64,000 nt of DNA from Nymphaea colorata. Taxonomy: Eukaryota; Streptophyta; Magnoliopsida; Nymphaeales; Nymphaeaceae. The stretch is taken from NCBI RefSeq assembly GCF_008831285.2, contig NC_045150.1:4974001-5038000 (forward strand), read 5' to 3'. Made by a program: the position numbers and the translations under genes. This document shows, piece by piece, positions 1 through 12,100 of the stretch. The notes under the pieces are model-generated. The model saw only the letters and a program-made list of their open reading frames with translations, was not told the DNA's origin and searched no databases. How positions within the stretch are numbered: the first letter of the stretch is position 1; the number at the start of each line of letters is the position of its first letter.

Positions 1-3000
1 GCTGGTAGCCAAAGATCTACATGGGAACTCATGGACATTTCGCCACATTTATAGAGGTAATTCTCATCGTCTTCTTGCTCCGGCAGTTATTATACCAAAA
101 GATATATCCTATAACACTGAGGATCTGCTCTAGTTGGATCGGTGCTTCTTTGGCTGATGCAAATATTGCTCTAGGAAAACTGAGTGAGATTTACTGTTCT
201 CCCAGCTGAGATCATAGCCTTAGAAACATGGAATCAAATTGGTTCATTGAAATTTATGTCCATGATATCTGTAAATGGTCCACATCAAGCTGGTCTTTTT
301 ACTGTGAATGCCCACAATGCAGAAAGCAACACTAATTGTAGCTTTCTTCCTTTCTTCTCATTGCAGGTCAACCAAAGCGGCATCTTTTAACAACGGGTTG
401 GAGTTTGTTTGTGAGCGGAAAGAGGCTTTTTGCTGGTGACTCTGTTCTGTTCTTGCGGTATGATAACAACCACTAACTGAATAACGGAATGTGTTAAAAC
501 GTACTTTATCACGTAAAAAAAATCTTTGCTGCCAAACACAACTGATTTCTGGAATAGGGATGCAAATCCCTGTTCAGCTGATTCCAGGATTAGAATCCTG
601 GGATTTTTGTCCCACTGCTGCCAAACGCTACCTTACATGTCCACCTTTTTATAGTGTGTGTGAGACCTGCAGTTTTACCTCTTGTTTAACAAAAGGGGTA
701 CGCGGACAGTACAAACTAAAAAGGCGTGTATGCTGTTTGCTTTAGTTAATTGGTAGATTTCAGACCACTAGTTCATCTAGACCGTTCAAAATTGATTGTT
801 GATCAAGTGCTGTTTTTTTTTACAATCTAACTTTATTACAGGCATGATCTTGAGATTTTTTTTTTATGAAAATATATGTTAAATTAAAAATTTTATAGTT
901 TAATAGATGTTGTTATAGTAATAAAAAAATGAAAGGCCCTTGTAATAGAAAGTTCAATTTTTCATAAAACAACTTCAGTTTTGAGACATTTTTTTGTGTT
1001 AAATTAGTATTTATAAACGTATAGGAAGTTCACCTTTTATTTAAAATATTTGTTGGCTAGAATTTAAGAGGTCTGGATTTTGTCCCTCACGTAATGGTCT
1101 GCGATATATATATATAATTGGTGAAAATATTTATGTTTTGAAAAGAAATGAAAAGGTGGGGAAATAAAGGAAAACAAAAAAGAAAAATTTGGGATATTTT
1201 TAAAAAATGCGAACAATAGAAATAGTGCATTTTATTGTGTTTTCTTTTTTCGCATAAAATATTTAAATATAATTATTTTTTTTTAATATTTCAATAACTA
1301 TTTTGGATGTTGATTAATGTCTTTGAGAAAATCATATAAACTCGAATTAACACAGATTTTTATATTGTTATTTTTTTAGGAAAAACAAATTCTCGTTTAA
1401 TAGTTGAGAAAAAGTTTGGCAATAAAAACCAAGAACGACATTTGTGTGTGTATATACGAGTGACTGGTGTTTCAAGAAAGCCTATGAGATTCAGCAACTT
1501 CCCTCGACCACGTCTTGAATTAGTGGACTGTGTCTAGACTCTAGTCGCCTGTAGGCATTCTAACGGTTTGGACTCAGGGGCGAGGTTCCCCATTACCCCT
1601 TTTTTCTTCTCAACTGGATCTTCCTTAAACTGAAGTTGGCTTCATTCTTGCGGGATCAGACGAAATTTTGAAACCAAGTCCAGGTTTGTCTCGGATAGGA
1701 TCGGACTTCCAAGTATAATCCGGTCGGATCCTTGTAGGAATTCAGATTTCGATACCTGAACTATAGACGAAATCCAAGTCTAATTATCATTCAGCCTTCG
1801 GGATCCAATTTTGGGTCGGTAATCGGAGCTTACCGATCCGTTTGCACTTCCGGGTGAGCCGGGGGCTATTTTCACGCTCGAGCGAAGGACAAAGCTTCTT
1901 CGTTTCTTCCATCAATACTGCTTTTGTTTTGTTGCGTCGGGCTTCCATTATGCACAACAACGAGAGAATTCAAAACAGAAATTGACCACTTACCTGCACC
2001 GGCAGTTGGCAACCCCTCGGGAATGCATCCATGGTCTATTGATGTTATAAATTTGTACACAGAGTCTGCTTGCGCAACTGACCAAAAACAAACCCTGTCA
2101 AGGTCTCTATCGTGTCTCGATATTCTGCCTCATGTTCTTAAGTCTTTTGGAATCGTTATAATGCTTTTTCTTTTCACTTTTGTGGCTGTGAACAGCAATG
2201 AGAAGTCACAGCTTCTCTTGGGGATAAGGAGGGCCAACAGGCAAGCTTCCAATATTTCGTCGTCAGTTCTGTCAAGTGACTGCATGCACATTGGCGTTCT
2301 TGCTGCAGCCGCCCATGCTGCTGCAAATAACAGTCCGTTCACTGTTTTCTACAATCCAAGGTCAGGTGAAATGAATTTCTTTTTACCATAATATCATGTC
2401 TTAGTATATGTATCATGAAATTTGGATGCCAAGCATATTCGGCTACTTAGTTTTCAACCAAAGGGAATTCTCTTCAAGTTATCTTGTCGAATTTTTTATT
2501 CTGCATTTTGAGTCTTTGTCCCATTCTGAGTAACTGCGCATGAAGACAAGTGGTACCTTAACTTTAACTACATATACCCATTATTTATGAATATCGTCGC
2601 ATTTTTTGTTTGAACTTTTTACTGCTGTTTTCTTGGAACTTTTTAAAAGAACGAATTGGATCCTGAAATTCTTGTTGCATGCTTACAGGGCAAGCCCTTC
2701 AGAATTTGTTATTCCATTGGCCAAGTATAACAAGGCAGTTTATAGCAACCAAATATCTCTTGGAATGCGCTTCCGGATGATGTTTGAAACCGAGGAATCC
2801 GAGACTCGAAGGTACTCATGCTGTTACCGATGGTAGTATACTCTTTCGCTTGTGCAATATGACCTTGGGCAGGAACCAGATTCATGTCGAATATGGTTTG
2901 ACAACTTTCTTGTGCAGGTATATGGGTACCATTACAGGCATCAGCGATATAGACCCTGTTAGGTGGAAAAACTCTCAGTGGAGAAACTTGCAGGTTTAAG

Positions 3001-6000
3001 TCATAACGAATGTTACTTCGTGTGCACATACTGTCCTTTTTAGTTGCTTTAACTCTAGGCGTTGTTTGATTGTTCAGGTTGGTTGGGATGAATCTGCTGC
3101 TGGAGAAAGGCGCAACCGTGTTTCAATTTGGGAGATTGAACCTGTGGCTGCTCCTTTCTTCATCTGCCCTCCTCCATTCTTTGGATCAAAGCGACCTAGG
3201 CAGCCAGGGATGCCAGGTATACCATTAAGTCTTAACTGTATGCTTGCTTGCTATGTTATTCCATGAGATTCATGGATATGAGGATAGGATGTGTTCAACT
3301 TCAAACCTTATTTCAAGTTGTTCATGGTTAGTTATATTTTAGTACTTTACCATTTACAGATTAGTAGTTGTGGAGCATTGACAGTTTGGTTGTTGGACAA
3401 GGCCAAATGGCTTAGGTTTGGAATAGGACGACTAACTAAAACACTGTAGGACTGCTTTTACAGATGATGAGTCAGATATGGAGAGCATTATCAAGAGGAC
3501 TATGCCATGGCTGGGTGATGAAATTTGCATCAAGGATTCTCAAACACAGAGCTCTACAGTGCCTGGCCTAAGCCTAGTTCAATGGATGAGCATGCAACAA
3601 AACCCCCAGCTAGCAAGTATGGCAATTCAGCAGGACTACCTAAGGCCGTTGCCATCAACAGTATCGCCTGTACTACAAGGCTATGGTAACACTACGGACT
3701 TGTCAAAACAAATGGGCTTGCAATCTCAGATATTGCAACAGAACGGACTGCCATTCAACCCTTCAAAAATTCAGCAGCCACAACAGATTGATCAATTGCA
3801 GAAGCTGCCACCGACAATGGCACAGATTGGATCATTAAATCGCCCTCAACAGCAACAGCAAATCGATGATGTTAAACAGCTGCAGCAGCAGAAGCAGCAG
3901 CAATGCATACCCAACCAAACTCTCTTGCAAAATTCAATCCAAGCACAAGTTTTACAGCCTCTACTCTCTGGTGCTAATCACTCACAAAAGCAGCAGCAAT
4001 TGCTTCCTCAGAGCCAACAGGGCGTACCCAGTCTCATCCAAAACCAACAACAACAGCATCAAGGTCAACAACAAATGGTTGTGCAGAACCAACAACAAAA
4101 TGCAATCCCACATCAGAACAGCCTTTTCCAGCAGCAGGCACTAACTCAAACATCACAACAGCTGCAGCAGTCTGAACAACAGATCCAGTTGCAGGTATTG
4201 CAGAAAATTCAACATCAACAACAACAATCCCTCCTGTCACAAACTACCATAACGCAGTCTCAGTCTACCCAGTTACATGATCAGCATAGACAGCTTCTGT
4301 CTGAAACACCACAACAGCTTACTCAACCACAAATAATTCCTCAACAGCAAATACATGTAATGCATGTGCAACAGCAGCAAGATTCAGGAAAGAATTTACA
4401 GGCTGGGGTCAAATTTACACAGACACAGCATTATCAGCTGCCGCATAAGCTTCAACAGCAACAAAGCTTGCCACCAATGGACATGCCTGGACTGGCTTTA
4501 CCACCAGCCTCTAATTTCATGTCAGTGTCTGCAAACAGTTTTATGGCAAATGGAACACCATCTGTGATTACAGATGATGTGCCATCTTGCTCTACATCAC
4601 CTTCCACGAACAATGGTCCTTTAGTTAATCAGCCAGCCGTCACCAAGAACAATCGGAGCAGTGGTTTGATGGAGGAGATGGGACAGTCTGTTGCTACTGT
4701 TCTGAATCCTGGTGTTTTGGATTCTATGGCAAATGGAAACAACTTGGCTAAGATACTTCCAAGACCTGAAGTTAAGCCATCAGTTCCTGTCACCAAGCCC
4801 CAAAATCAGGTTCCTCAGACATATCTAGGTCCCACACAGATAGATTACGTGGATACATCATCATCTGGAACTTCTGCCTGCATTTCCCAGACAGATGTTG
4901 CACTTCAGCAAAATTTTGCTCCATCTCCCTACAATACATCATCGTTGATGTTTAGAGACACTTCACAAGATGGAGGAGAAGTGCAGACTGATCCACAAAA
5001 CAACATCCTGTTTGGTGTCAACATTGATAGTCAATTGGGCATTCCACTGACACCTGACCCATTGCTTACGAGAAGCCTGGATTCTGGAAAGGACTTCCAA
5101 AACCAGGTTTCAGCAGCACCTATCCTTAACAACTACAGTAATCCAAAGGAAATTCAAGCTGAATTATCCTCTTCCATGGTTTCCCAGTCATATGGGGTTC
5201 CCTCAGTTGCTTTCAATTCTGCAGTTTCTGTGGATTCAGGAATGAATGATGGCAGCTTCTTGAACAGAGGTTCATGGATGCAACCACAATATCAAAGAAT
5301 GAGAACATTCACGAAGGTAGATGCGCCAGCGAACTTTTTACTACACATTCTTACATTGAGCTTAATAATGAATATAATTCTTCATTTTATGAAGGTATAC
5401 AAGCGGGGAGCCGTAGGCAGATCCATAGATGTTACACGCTACAAAGGATATGAAGAGCTACAGCGTGATCTTGCCCGCATGTTCGGAATAGAGGGCCAGC
5501 TTGAAGATCCTCAAAGGATTGGATGGAAACTGGTCTATGTAGATCACGAAAATGATGTTCTACTCGTTGGTGATGATCCTTGGGAGTAAGTCTGATAATC
5601 CTTTATTCTACCTTTATATGTGCTTTCAAGTACTAATGACAATAAAACAAATTCTTAAGCCCAGAAGGCTGCTAATGGCCTGAACCAACACTTCTGTACC
5701 AGAGCCTGCACAGGACTCATGAGAAGGGTGTTTTTTTTATTCTACTGTTGGAATCTAATGAAAGTTGATTGACAAAAAGGAGCTTATACAACATACCTTG
5801 AAGATTTATGCCCCAAGGCATTGTAAAGTATTTGAGCATGTAAATTCTGCTCAAATTTCTAGTATCGACTGTACTGCCTATTGTCATATCTTCTCAATAA
5901 GTTTTCTTCTTTACCATGATAAATAGATTTGGAATGACCATCCTTAACTGAAATTTTGGTTGTATGCCTCAGGGAGTTTGTGAACTGTGTTCGGTGTATC

Positions 6001-6108
6001 AAGATACTGTCACCTACAGAAGTTCAGCAGATGAGTCTGGAAGGTGATATCACAAATAACGTCTTGCAGAATCAGGCATGTAGCAGTTCAGACGGTGTGC
6101 ATGGGTAG
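1..6108 (+). CDS. ARF19: Auxin response factor, ARF7/ARF19-type activator (5' end outside window)
   Basis: This is a DNA-binding transcription factor that activates auxin-responsive genes in the nucleus. Exons read from GT-AG sites and frame are 1-56 (partial), 367-457, 2196-2360, 2689-2811, 2918-2993, 3078-3216, 3464-5316, 5395-5585 and 5973-6108, giving 942 residues in the window. Exons 1-2 encode the end of the B3 domain ([18 protein letters not shown], then [18 protein letters not shown]). The next four encode the Auxin_resp domain ([48 protein letters not shown]). The large exon encodes a Gln-rich middle region typical of activator ARFs, including [13 protein letters not shown]. The last two exons encode the PB1 domain for Aux/IAA and ARF contacts, with basic face GRSIDVTRY and acidic motifs DHEND and GDDPWEEF. 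The C-terminus ends soon after NQACSSSDG, lacking the usual NAW-containing tail. ARF7/19-clade membership is firm; choosing ARF19 over ARF7 is not. Confidence 0.96.
458..2195 (+). other. Large ARF intron (1.7 kb)
   Basis: This is the intron between the second B3 exon and the first Auxin_resp exon. The first 250 bases contain a small repeat-like segment in which GCTGCCAAAC occurs twice (about 529 and 617), flanking two hairpin-capable stretches; this resembles a decayed Tourist/Harbinger-like MITE but no target duplication was found. About 820-1440 is plain AT-rich DNA. About 1490-1890 is less AT-rich and unrecognised. No coding segment is supported. Confidence 0.6.
5317..5394 (+). other. In-frame 78-nt mini-intron (retention-neutral) in the ARF gene
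   Basis: The interval starts GTAGAT, ends TGAAG, is exactly 26 codons long and has no stop. The large exon therefore reads through it into the PB1 exon. Family knowledge says the junction protein should run RTFTK-VYKRG, which requires splicing here: residues before 5317 and after 5394 are conserved and the 26 codons between are not. If retained, it would insert a very hydrophobic stretch (roughly [20 protein letters not shown]) just before PB1. Whether any transcripts retain it cannot be seen from DNA. Confidence 0.85.
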
Positions 6109-7013
6109 AGGAGTCACTCCAGCAAAAACTGGCGCACACCCTCCTTGGATCAAGTACCACTGAATGAGCATTGTGGCCAAATTAGTATAGCCACTGAAAT
6201 CCGGACGTGGCCAGAGCATCCACATGATATTGTAGATTCGCTTACCACTTTTATATATAGGCAGCAGTTTCTCATTTTCCGGGAGCACCAGCTTCTAGAT
6301 GAATCATGCCATGCTGTTGTCTGTATCTGCAGTGGAAAATCCTCTCAAGATTGTCGAAAATAGTGTTAAACAACTTGCACTTTCTGATTCAAGTCAGATT
6401 TGTGGGGTTGAACAACTCTATGTAATCAGTTATGAACGTTGTAAGATTATCCCCTCGCCTGAAAGTTTTGCCCTTCTAAACAAAGGTCCTTTTCAGAAAC
6501 TTGTATTGAAAAGGCCCCAATTGTAAAAAAGTAATGTAGATTATTTTTTCCAATGTGCTGGTGTGAAGATATTAACTCAATGGCATTTTTCGAGGCAGAT
6601 GCTGTTAGAGAGAGATTATTTCTCAGTTTCTGGGTTTAAGTCCTGCTTGAGTGCACATGTGCAACTGGTTGCCAAACAGTATTAATACTCCTCAAAGAGA
6701 TTCATTCTCCGTAGGAAAACTGATCCATGGTCCATGCTGTCTTATTTTGTTAAAAAAAAAATCAATCGTCGTTCATTTGGGCATGTCACCAATCGCACTC
6801 CGGCACACTTTCGGAGCGGATCAAATCGGTCAACAAGAGTAGTCCGAGCCCAAGTGTTGCCAATTGTCCGGAACACCGAATAAAATGCCAAAAAAATATA
6901 TAAAACTTGTCGTTGGTTTATTAGGGCGCTTTTTCCCTTAAAAAACTTTTTTTTTAATTTTGTCCCACTTCAAGGGATAGAAAAAATTTCTAGGACTAAA
7001 AATTAACCATTGG
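6109..7013. other. ARF 3' UTR and downstream intergenic DNA
   Basis: This stretch follows the ARF stop codon and probably includes its 3' UTR. No recognisable gene or RNA is present; the short open frames here match nothing I know. Shortly after the stop, in the frame reading GCA TGG GTA GAG, there is a possible remnant of the normal ARF C-terminal tail. Confidence 0.5.
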
Positions 7014-7465
7014 GAGCCTGGCCGTCGGGCTAGGCCGTGGACGGTACCCGGCTCGGCCCATCCCCCACCCGGTACCCGGTCCGGTCGGGCCCCACGGGTA
7101 CCCGGCCCGTCCCCCCTCCTCCTCCCGTCCCCCTTCCGCCTCCACCTCCTCCTCCTCTTCCCCCTTCCACCTCCACCTCTTCCCCCTTCTGTCCTGTCCC
7201 CCATCCCCCCTCCTCCTCCTCCCCCTTCCGCCTCCACTCTTTCCCCATTCCCCATTCCTCCTTCCGCCTCCATCTCCTCCCCCCTCTGACCCTCTCCTTC
7301 TTCCCCTTTCCCGGTTTCCCCCCATCGGGTTGAGCCGGGCCCAGGTTTTGGGCTGGATGGGCCGACCTGAGCCAGGACCCGGGATATCTGGCCGGACCCC
7401 TGTCTGACGGGCTGACCCGGGCCAGGTCTTACCGCCGGCCCGGCACGATGCCCACCCCTGGTTGG
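7014..7465. repeat. GC/CT-rich low-complexity repeat, possibly a hAT-type remnant
   Basis: GGCCCG/CGGGCC-rich flanks enclose a long CT/CCTCC tract (about 7110-7310). The right edge, CGGCACGATGCCCACCCC, resembles the terminal inverted repeat style of hAT MITEs elsewhere in this window (compare the end at 52597). No matching left terminus or target duplication was found, so the class is uncertain. Both strands are open in several frames only because the composition lacks stop codons. Confidence 0.4.
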
Positions 7466-9156
7466 GTGTAAAGCCCATCGCCTTCCTCCCAAAGCGGCCT
7501 CTTCCTGCAATCGCAGGCTCGCAGCTGCCCTCTCTCACCTCCCATCGCACCAATGAAACCCTCTGCCAGGTGGAGAAACCCGGACGGTTTCTGATACAGG
7601 CCAGCCTGACCGTCCCCACCAGTTTCTCCGCTGAAGTCCTCCACGCCCTATCACAGTACCTCCGGACTTGTTTCTTTTATGTAAGGTTTTGAAATCCACG
7701 TAGGAATTTAACTCACGCCTTACAGCGGGATATTGCAACTTGCAAGCCAGAACCGCATGCAGCTCCGGATCACAACTTGAAAATCCCTCACGCGTACTAA
7801 CTTTTTTTCCTTTGGTGATCAGAATGGCATTTAAAGGCATGCCCTTATTAGCCATTGCAAACTGATCTGCGCAGACGGTCGACTTTTTGAACAGAATACG
7901 AGAAAATGACAGCATTGGTATCCCAAGAAATCCTCTGATCCAGAATAACAAAAAACGAATTGCACACTATGAATTTAATTGAGGCTAAACCGTACAAAAC
8001 CTAAATATCATGGGTAAGTGAATGGTGCATTTTTTTTTTTGAGGCGAACATGACATCATTCCCACAACCTGAGTGAAAGCGGAAGGCCACCCCCACCCTA
8101 AAAAATCACAATTTCTCCTCTCCCAAGATCAAGGCTGCTTTATGATACCATGAGATGACACACTATTATGCTTAAACTTGTCTACCAATAACCTCTTTTT
8201 CTGCAAATCAATGACCTGTTTTTATGCAGCAAAACAGGTTAACATTAAAAAAGTAGTTCCAAACAATAACTGCTCACCTACCAACCCTCACCCCAACCAA
8301 TGCACAAATGCCCGTGACGGTGCACAGCATCATTTATACTGCAAAGTATAAATGTACAAATAATACATTCACCGCTCGTTTATGCTACAAATCTAAATTG
8401 TTCTAGAATCACCGTGGTGATGCCACATTTTAACTGCTAGCAATTATCAAGCCTAACTAGAACGTGTTTAAGTAATGCAAAAGCGCATCAATTCGTATTA
8501 CCCAATTCCACAGAACAGATTCACACCGCATCCCACAACTCACTTTCAACTAGGCCGGTTCTTACAACAGGTATTCAGCTCTTTAGGCTGTCCTTCAAAA
8601 ACGTTTTTATTTATGCTAACATAAGCCTGTCATTAGCAGCAGCGTTTGAAAACATTCGGATCATCTACCAGGTGGCATGCATGTGTGCATCAGTATGTTG
8701 CACATGATCACAAGTTTACTCAGTTTCAAGACCAAAATGGCTACCGAAAATCATCCTAACAATGACCGATCACGTGCATTTTAGACAACACAATCAAATA
8801 AGAGAGGCGCCTATCTTTGCGCTTGAGGCAGTGACGCAGCTAGTGAGGTGAATCAGAGAGCCTCAGAAAACAATTGATCATTTCTTAAAAAAAGCAACTT
8901 TTTGTGAGGCAGTAGATGGGAATATTTTGCATTTTCCAACCACTTGACACACAAGGTCAGAAATGATAATAATCGATCACATCTTTAGTAGAAAGTTCCA
9001 TCTTTTCTCATATTATGAAAAGAAAAATATGGTACAGAGCCTGGCAATGCAACAGACTATATGAAAAGAATTGCAAAAGGATCTAAAGACTAACCTGCTC
9101 TTAACCACAACTATACTTTACAGAGAAACCATGCGTCACCTTGCAAATTGCACACC
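7466..9156. other. Convergent intergenic DNA and probable HEN2 3' UTR
   Basis: This lies between the tail-to-tail ARF (+) and HEN2 (-) genes. The part nearest 9156 is probably the HEN2 3' UTR. A 138-codon minus-strand open frame at 7535-7951 has no recognisable domain. Nothing else can be supported. Confidence 0.45.
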
Positions 9157-12100
9157 TCATAGATATAACGAATTTGCAAATATTATACCACGACGAAGGC
9201 TTTCACTGCCAGCTGCAAACTTCTTGTCCAAGTCGGTCTCTCCCACTGCTTGAGCAGCCGCACGCAACTGTAATTTCCAAAAGACCAAAGTAGTTAATGG
9301 AAGTTAAAAGACTTGACTTAACCAGAAACACGATCAACTAATTTCAACTAAGAAAATAATTCCTTTGAAACTTTAAGGTACCCTCGGTTGGATAAAAGAT
9401 GGAAACTTCCAGCATATTATTTCCCTAGTACCATTATAGATCTAGGCAATTGCACAGTGAAATATTCCGTTGTTTTTTCATGGACATTAGAACTGTCATC
9501 AGATGTGCTGGTAAACAAACTAGAGGATCAAAGTAGACGAGCTTGCATTTAATGAAAGAAAGAGAAAAAAGAAAAGTATCCCGGGTGTCCTTCTGCTGGT
9601 TACAAAACCAAAAAGAACAAAACATGTTCACTCAACAGACGATTTGCGAACACTAGGACATTTTAGCCACCACAACCTACAGAAAATCAATCAGCAATAG
9701 CTACCATGAAAAAAAAGTTGAGCGGACGTCAATTTTTTGGCATGCCTTAAGCATTCATCACTTGCAAGCAGGAGAAACCAACAACCCAAAGGAGAAACAA
9801 ACAAACCACGAAACAAGCGAGAGAAGAAGGTAATGAGGTGCATGTGGACAAGGACTCTTTCAAGGTTATAAGACAAGTAGCAGAATGTACTTGAAATAAA
9901 CACAAAGACCTCAAAAACCTAGATGAAAAGAAACTATACTTGATCTGTGATCTGTTCATCCAATATGAAAAAGTAGAACAACTAAGACATGAATAAGTTT
10001 CATTGGATCTAGAACATGAATAAGTAACCAAGAGGGGAATGGAGCAAAATAAACGGGATTGACACATGAACTAACTTAACTAGTAATGGTATCTATGAAA
10101 TAAACCGCAGGACCATGTGAACACAGTCACAAGAGAAAAATGGAACTTCCAGATGCTGCAGGCAAGACGTAGTTAAAAATTGAGCAGGCTCTGCTAGATA
10201 AGAGGTCAACGGTCTTAAAACATGCCTCACTTTTAAATTGTGAAACTTCCAGGTTGTGGAATGAAAAAGGAGCCCCCTGTCATTTTAGCTACTAAATGTG
10301 CAATTATAATCTTAGCTCAGAAGCATTTTCCACTACAAAACAATGGCAGCAATTGGTTATTATAAGACGAATAAAGATGCCTCAACCACAGGTGAAATTT
10401 TATGACAGGTAAATTCATAACTTCAGATTGAGGACACCTTTCCCCCTATTATTATCAAGTCACCGGCAACTTTTTATCATGATAAACGACACTACAGCCA
10501 AGAAAAGATTGAATCTGTTTTTCCTGAAAACTTGAGATAACCACATGTAGGAGAGCAAACTGCCTTGAAAACTAAATCATCTTTTTATTCTATTTAACTT
10601 ATATCCCTTGCTTACAATGGAAAGTGGAAACTGAAATAGCTATAACATCAATGCATCACTACCTGATTCAAAAATTCATCAAGCCTTCTTGCAGCACGTA
10701 TGATACTTCCTTCAAAAATATCAGTCATTTCAATAACCTCAGCAAAACTAGCACCCTGAAAAAGTAAAACATCATCAGAAGAGGTAATGTGAAATAGATC
10801 AATGAAGAAAACAGACTTCAAGGCCTCTTATGCAATCAAAGTTGCATTAGGTGAAATTCCAAAGCAAGGAAACAAGTATATAAAAGCAACAAAGTATGAG
10901 AACCAGAAAAACACAGTAAAAATGCTAAAGCAATCTCATTGCTATGCTTATTGCTAAAGCAGAACGAAAAAAAGTCTATCCACGTTAATATTTGCAAAGC
11001 CAGTTTACTTTTCCATGGACTTCAAAATTCAAACTGGCCAGGTCGCACTCCATTTAATCATTTAGACCAAGTTAACATGGGTTTGTAGGAAAACCATTGT
11101 AGAAACAGTAAAAGCGAGTAGAACGATGAATACACACGGATGTAACGTGAAAAACCCCTCAACTAGAGAGAAACAACCACGGGTGAGGAGAACTGGTGCC
11201 CACTAGCGACCAGATACTCTCTCTCATAAACTTTCATTAATGTCTGGAATTAGGGTTTACATGGGTTAAGTAGGGTCATAACAGTAACACACTGGATCGG
11301 GTTCAGACCCAGACCCAGATAGGTGACCCAAATACACCATATGTCAACACTCCCCCTCAAGTTGGGCATACATATCAAACATGCCCAACTTGGATACATT
11401 TCTCTCAAATTGAGTCAAAGGTAAGGCTTTCGTCAAAACATCAACAGTTCTGTCTTTAGACTTCATATATGGTAGAATCAGCTCCATGGCATCAATCCTC
11501 TCCTAGATGAAGTGGTGGTCAATTTCGACATGTTTCGTTCTTTCGTCATGTAACACAGGGTTGTTCGCCAGATTTATTGCGGACTTTTTTATCACAATAC
11601 ATCTTCATAGGTCCTTCAATCTTTATACCAATATCAGTCAACAACACCTTTAGGCTTTAGCCATAGTAATTCTAATACTCCCATAGCAACAACCCTATAT
11701 TTAGCTTCTGCACTTGAGCGAGAACAAACATTTTGTCTCTTGCTCCTCCAAACAACAAGATTTTCCTCCAAGTAGAAGCAATACCCTGAAGTGGATCTTC
11801 TAGTATCAACACAGCCTGCGCAGTCAACATCAGAATACCCTTCAATCTCAATAAGTCCTTTTTTCACATATAGGAGTCCCTTGCCCGGATTCCCTTTCAA
11901 GTAACACAAAATCCTGTCAACCGCCTTTAGGTGAACATCAGTTGGAGCATGCATGAACTGATTCATCACATTAACAACAAAGGTAATATCTGATCTAGTC
12001 AGAGTGAGATAGATCAATCTTCCAACCAGACGTTGATACCTCCCTTTAACCTCTTCACACAAAGGTTCTCCATCCTAAATACTGATTTTGTGTCCAGCAT

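Noticed and set aside
1924-2391. 155-codon frame ahead of and over an ARF exon
   Set aside because: Only 2196-2360 is exon, in agreement with conserved ARF residues; the remainder is intron read-through.
6938-7644. Long overlapping minus-strand frames of 190 and 207 codons and a proline-rich plus-strand frame
   Set aside because: All lie in GC/CT-biased low-complexity DNA that lacks stop codons on both strands. No domain, and the frames overlap one another.
7535-7951. 138-codon minus-strand frame between ARF and HEN2
   Set aside because: No recognisable family, no splice or start context of note, and partly in GC-rich repeat DNA.
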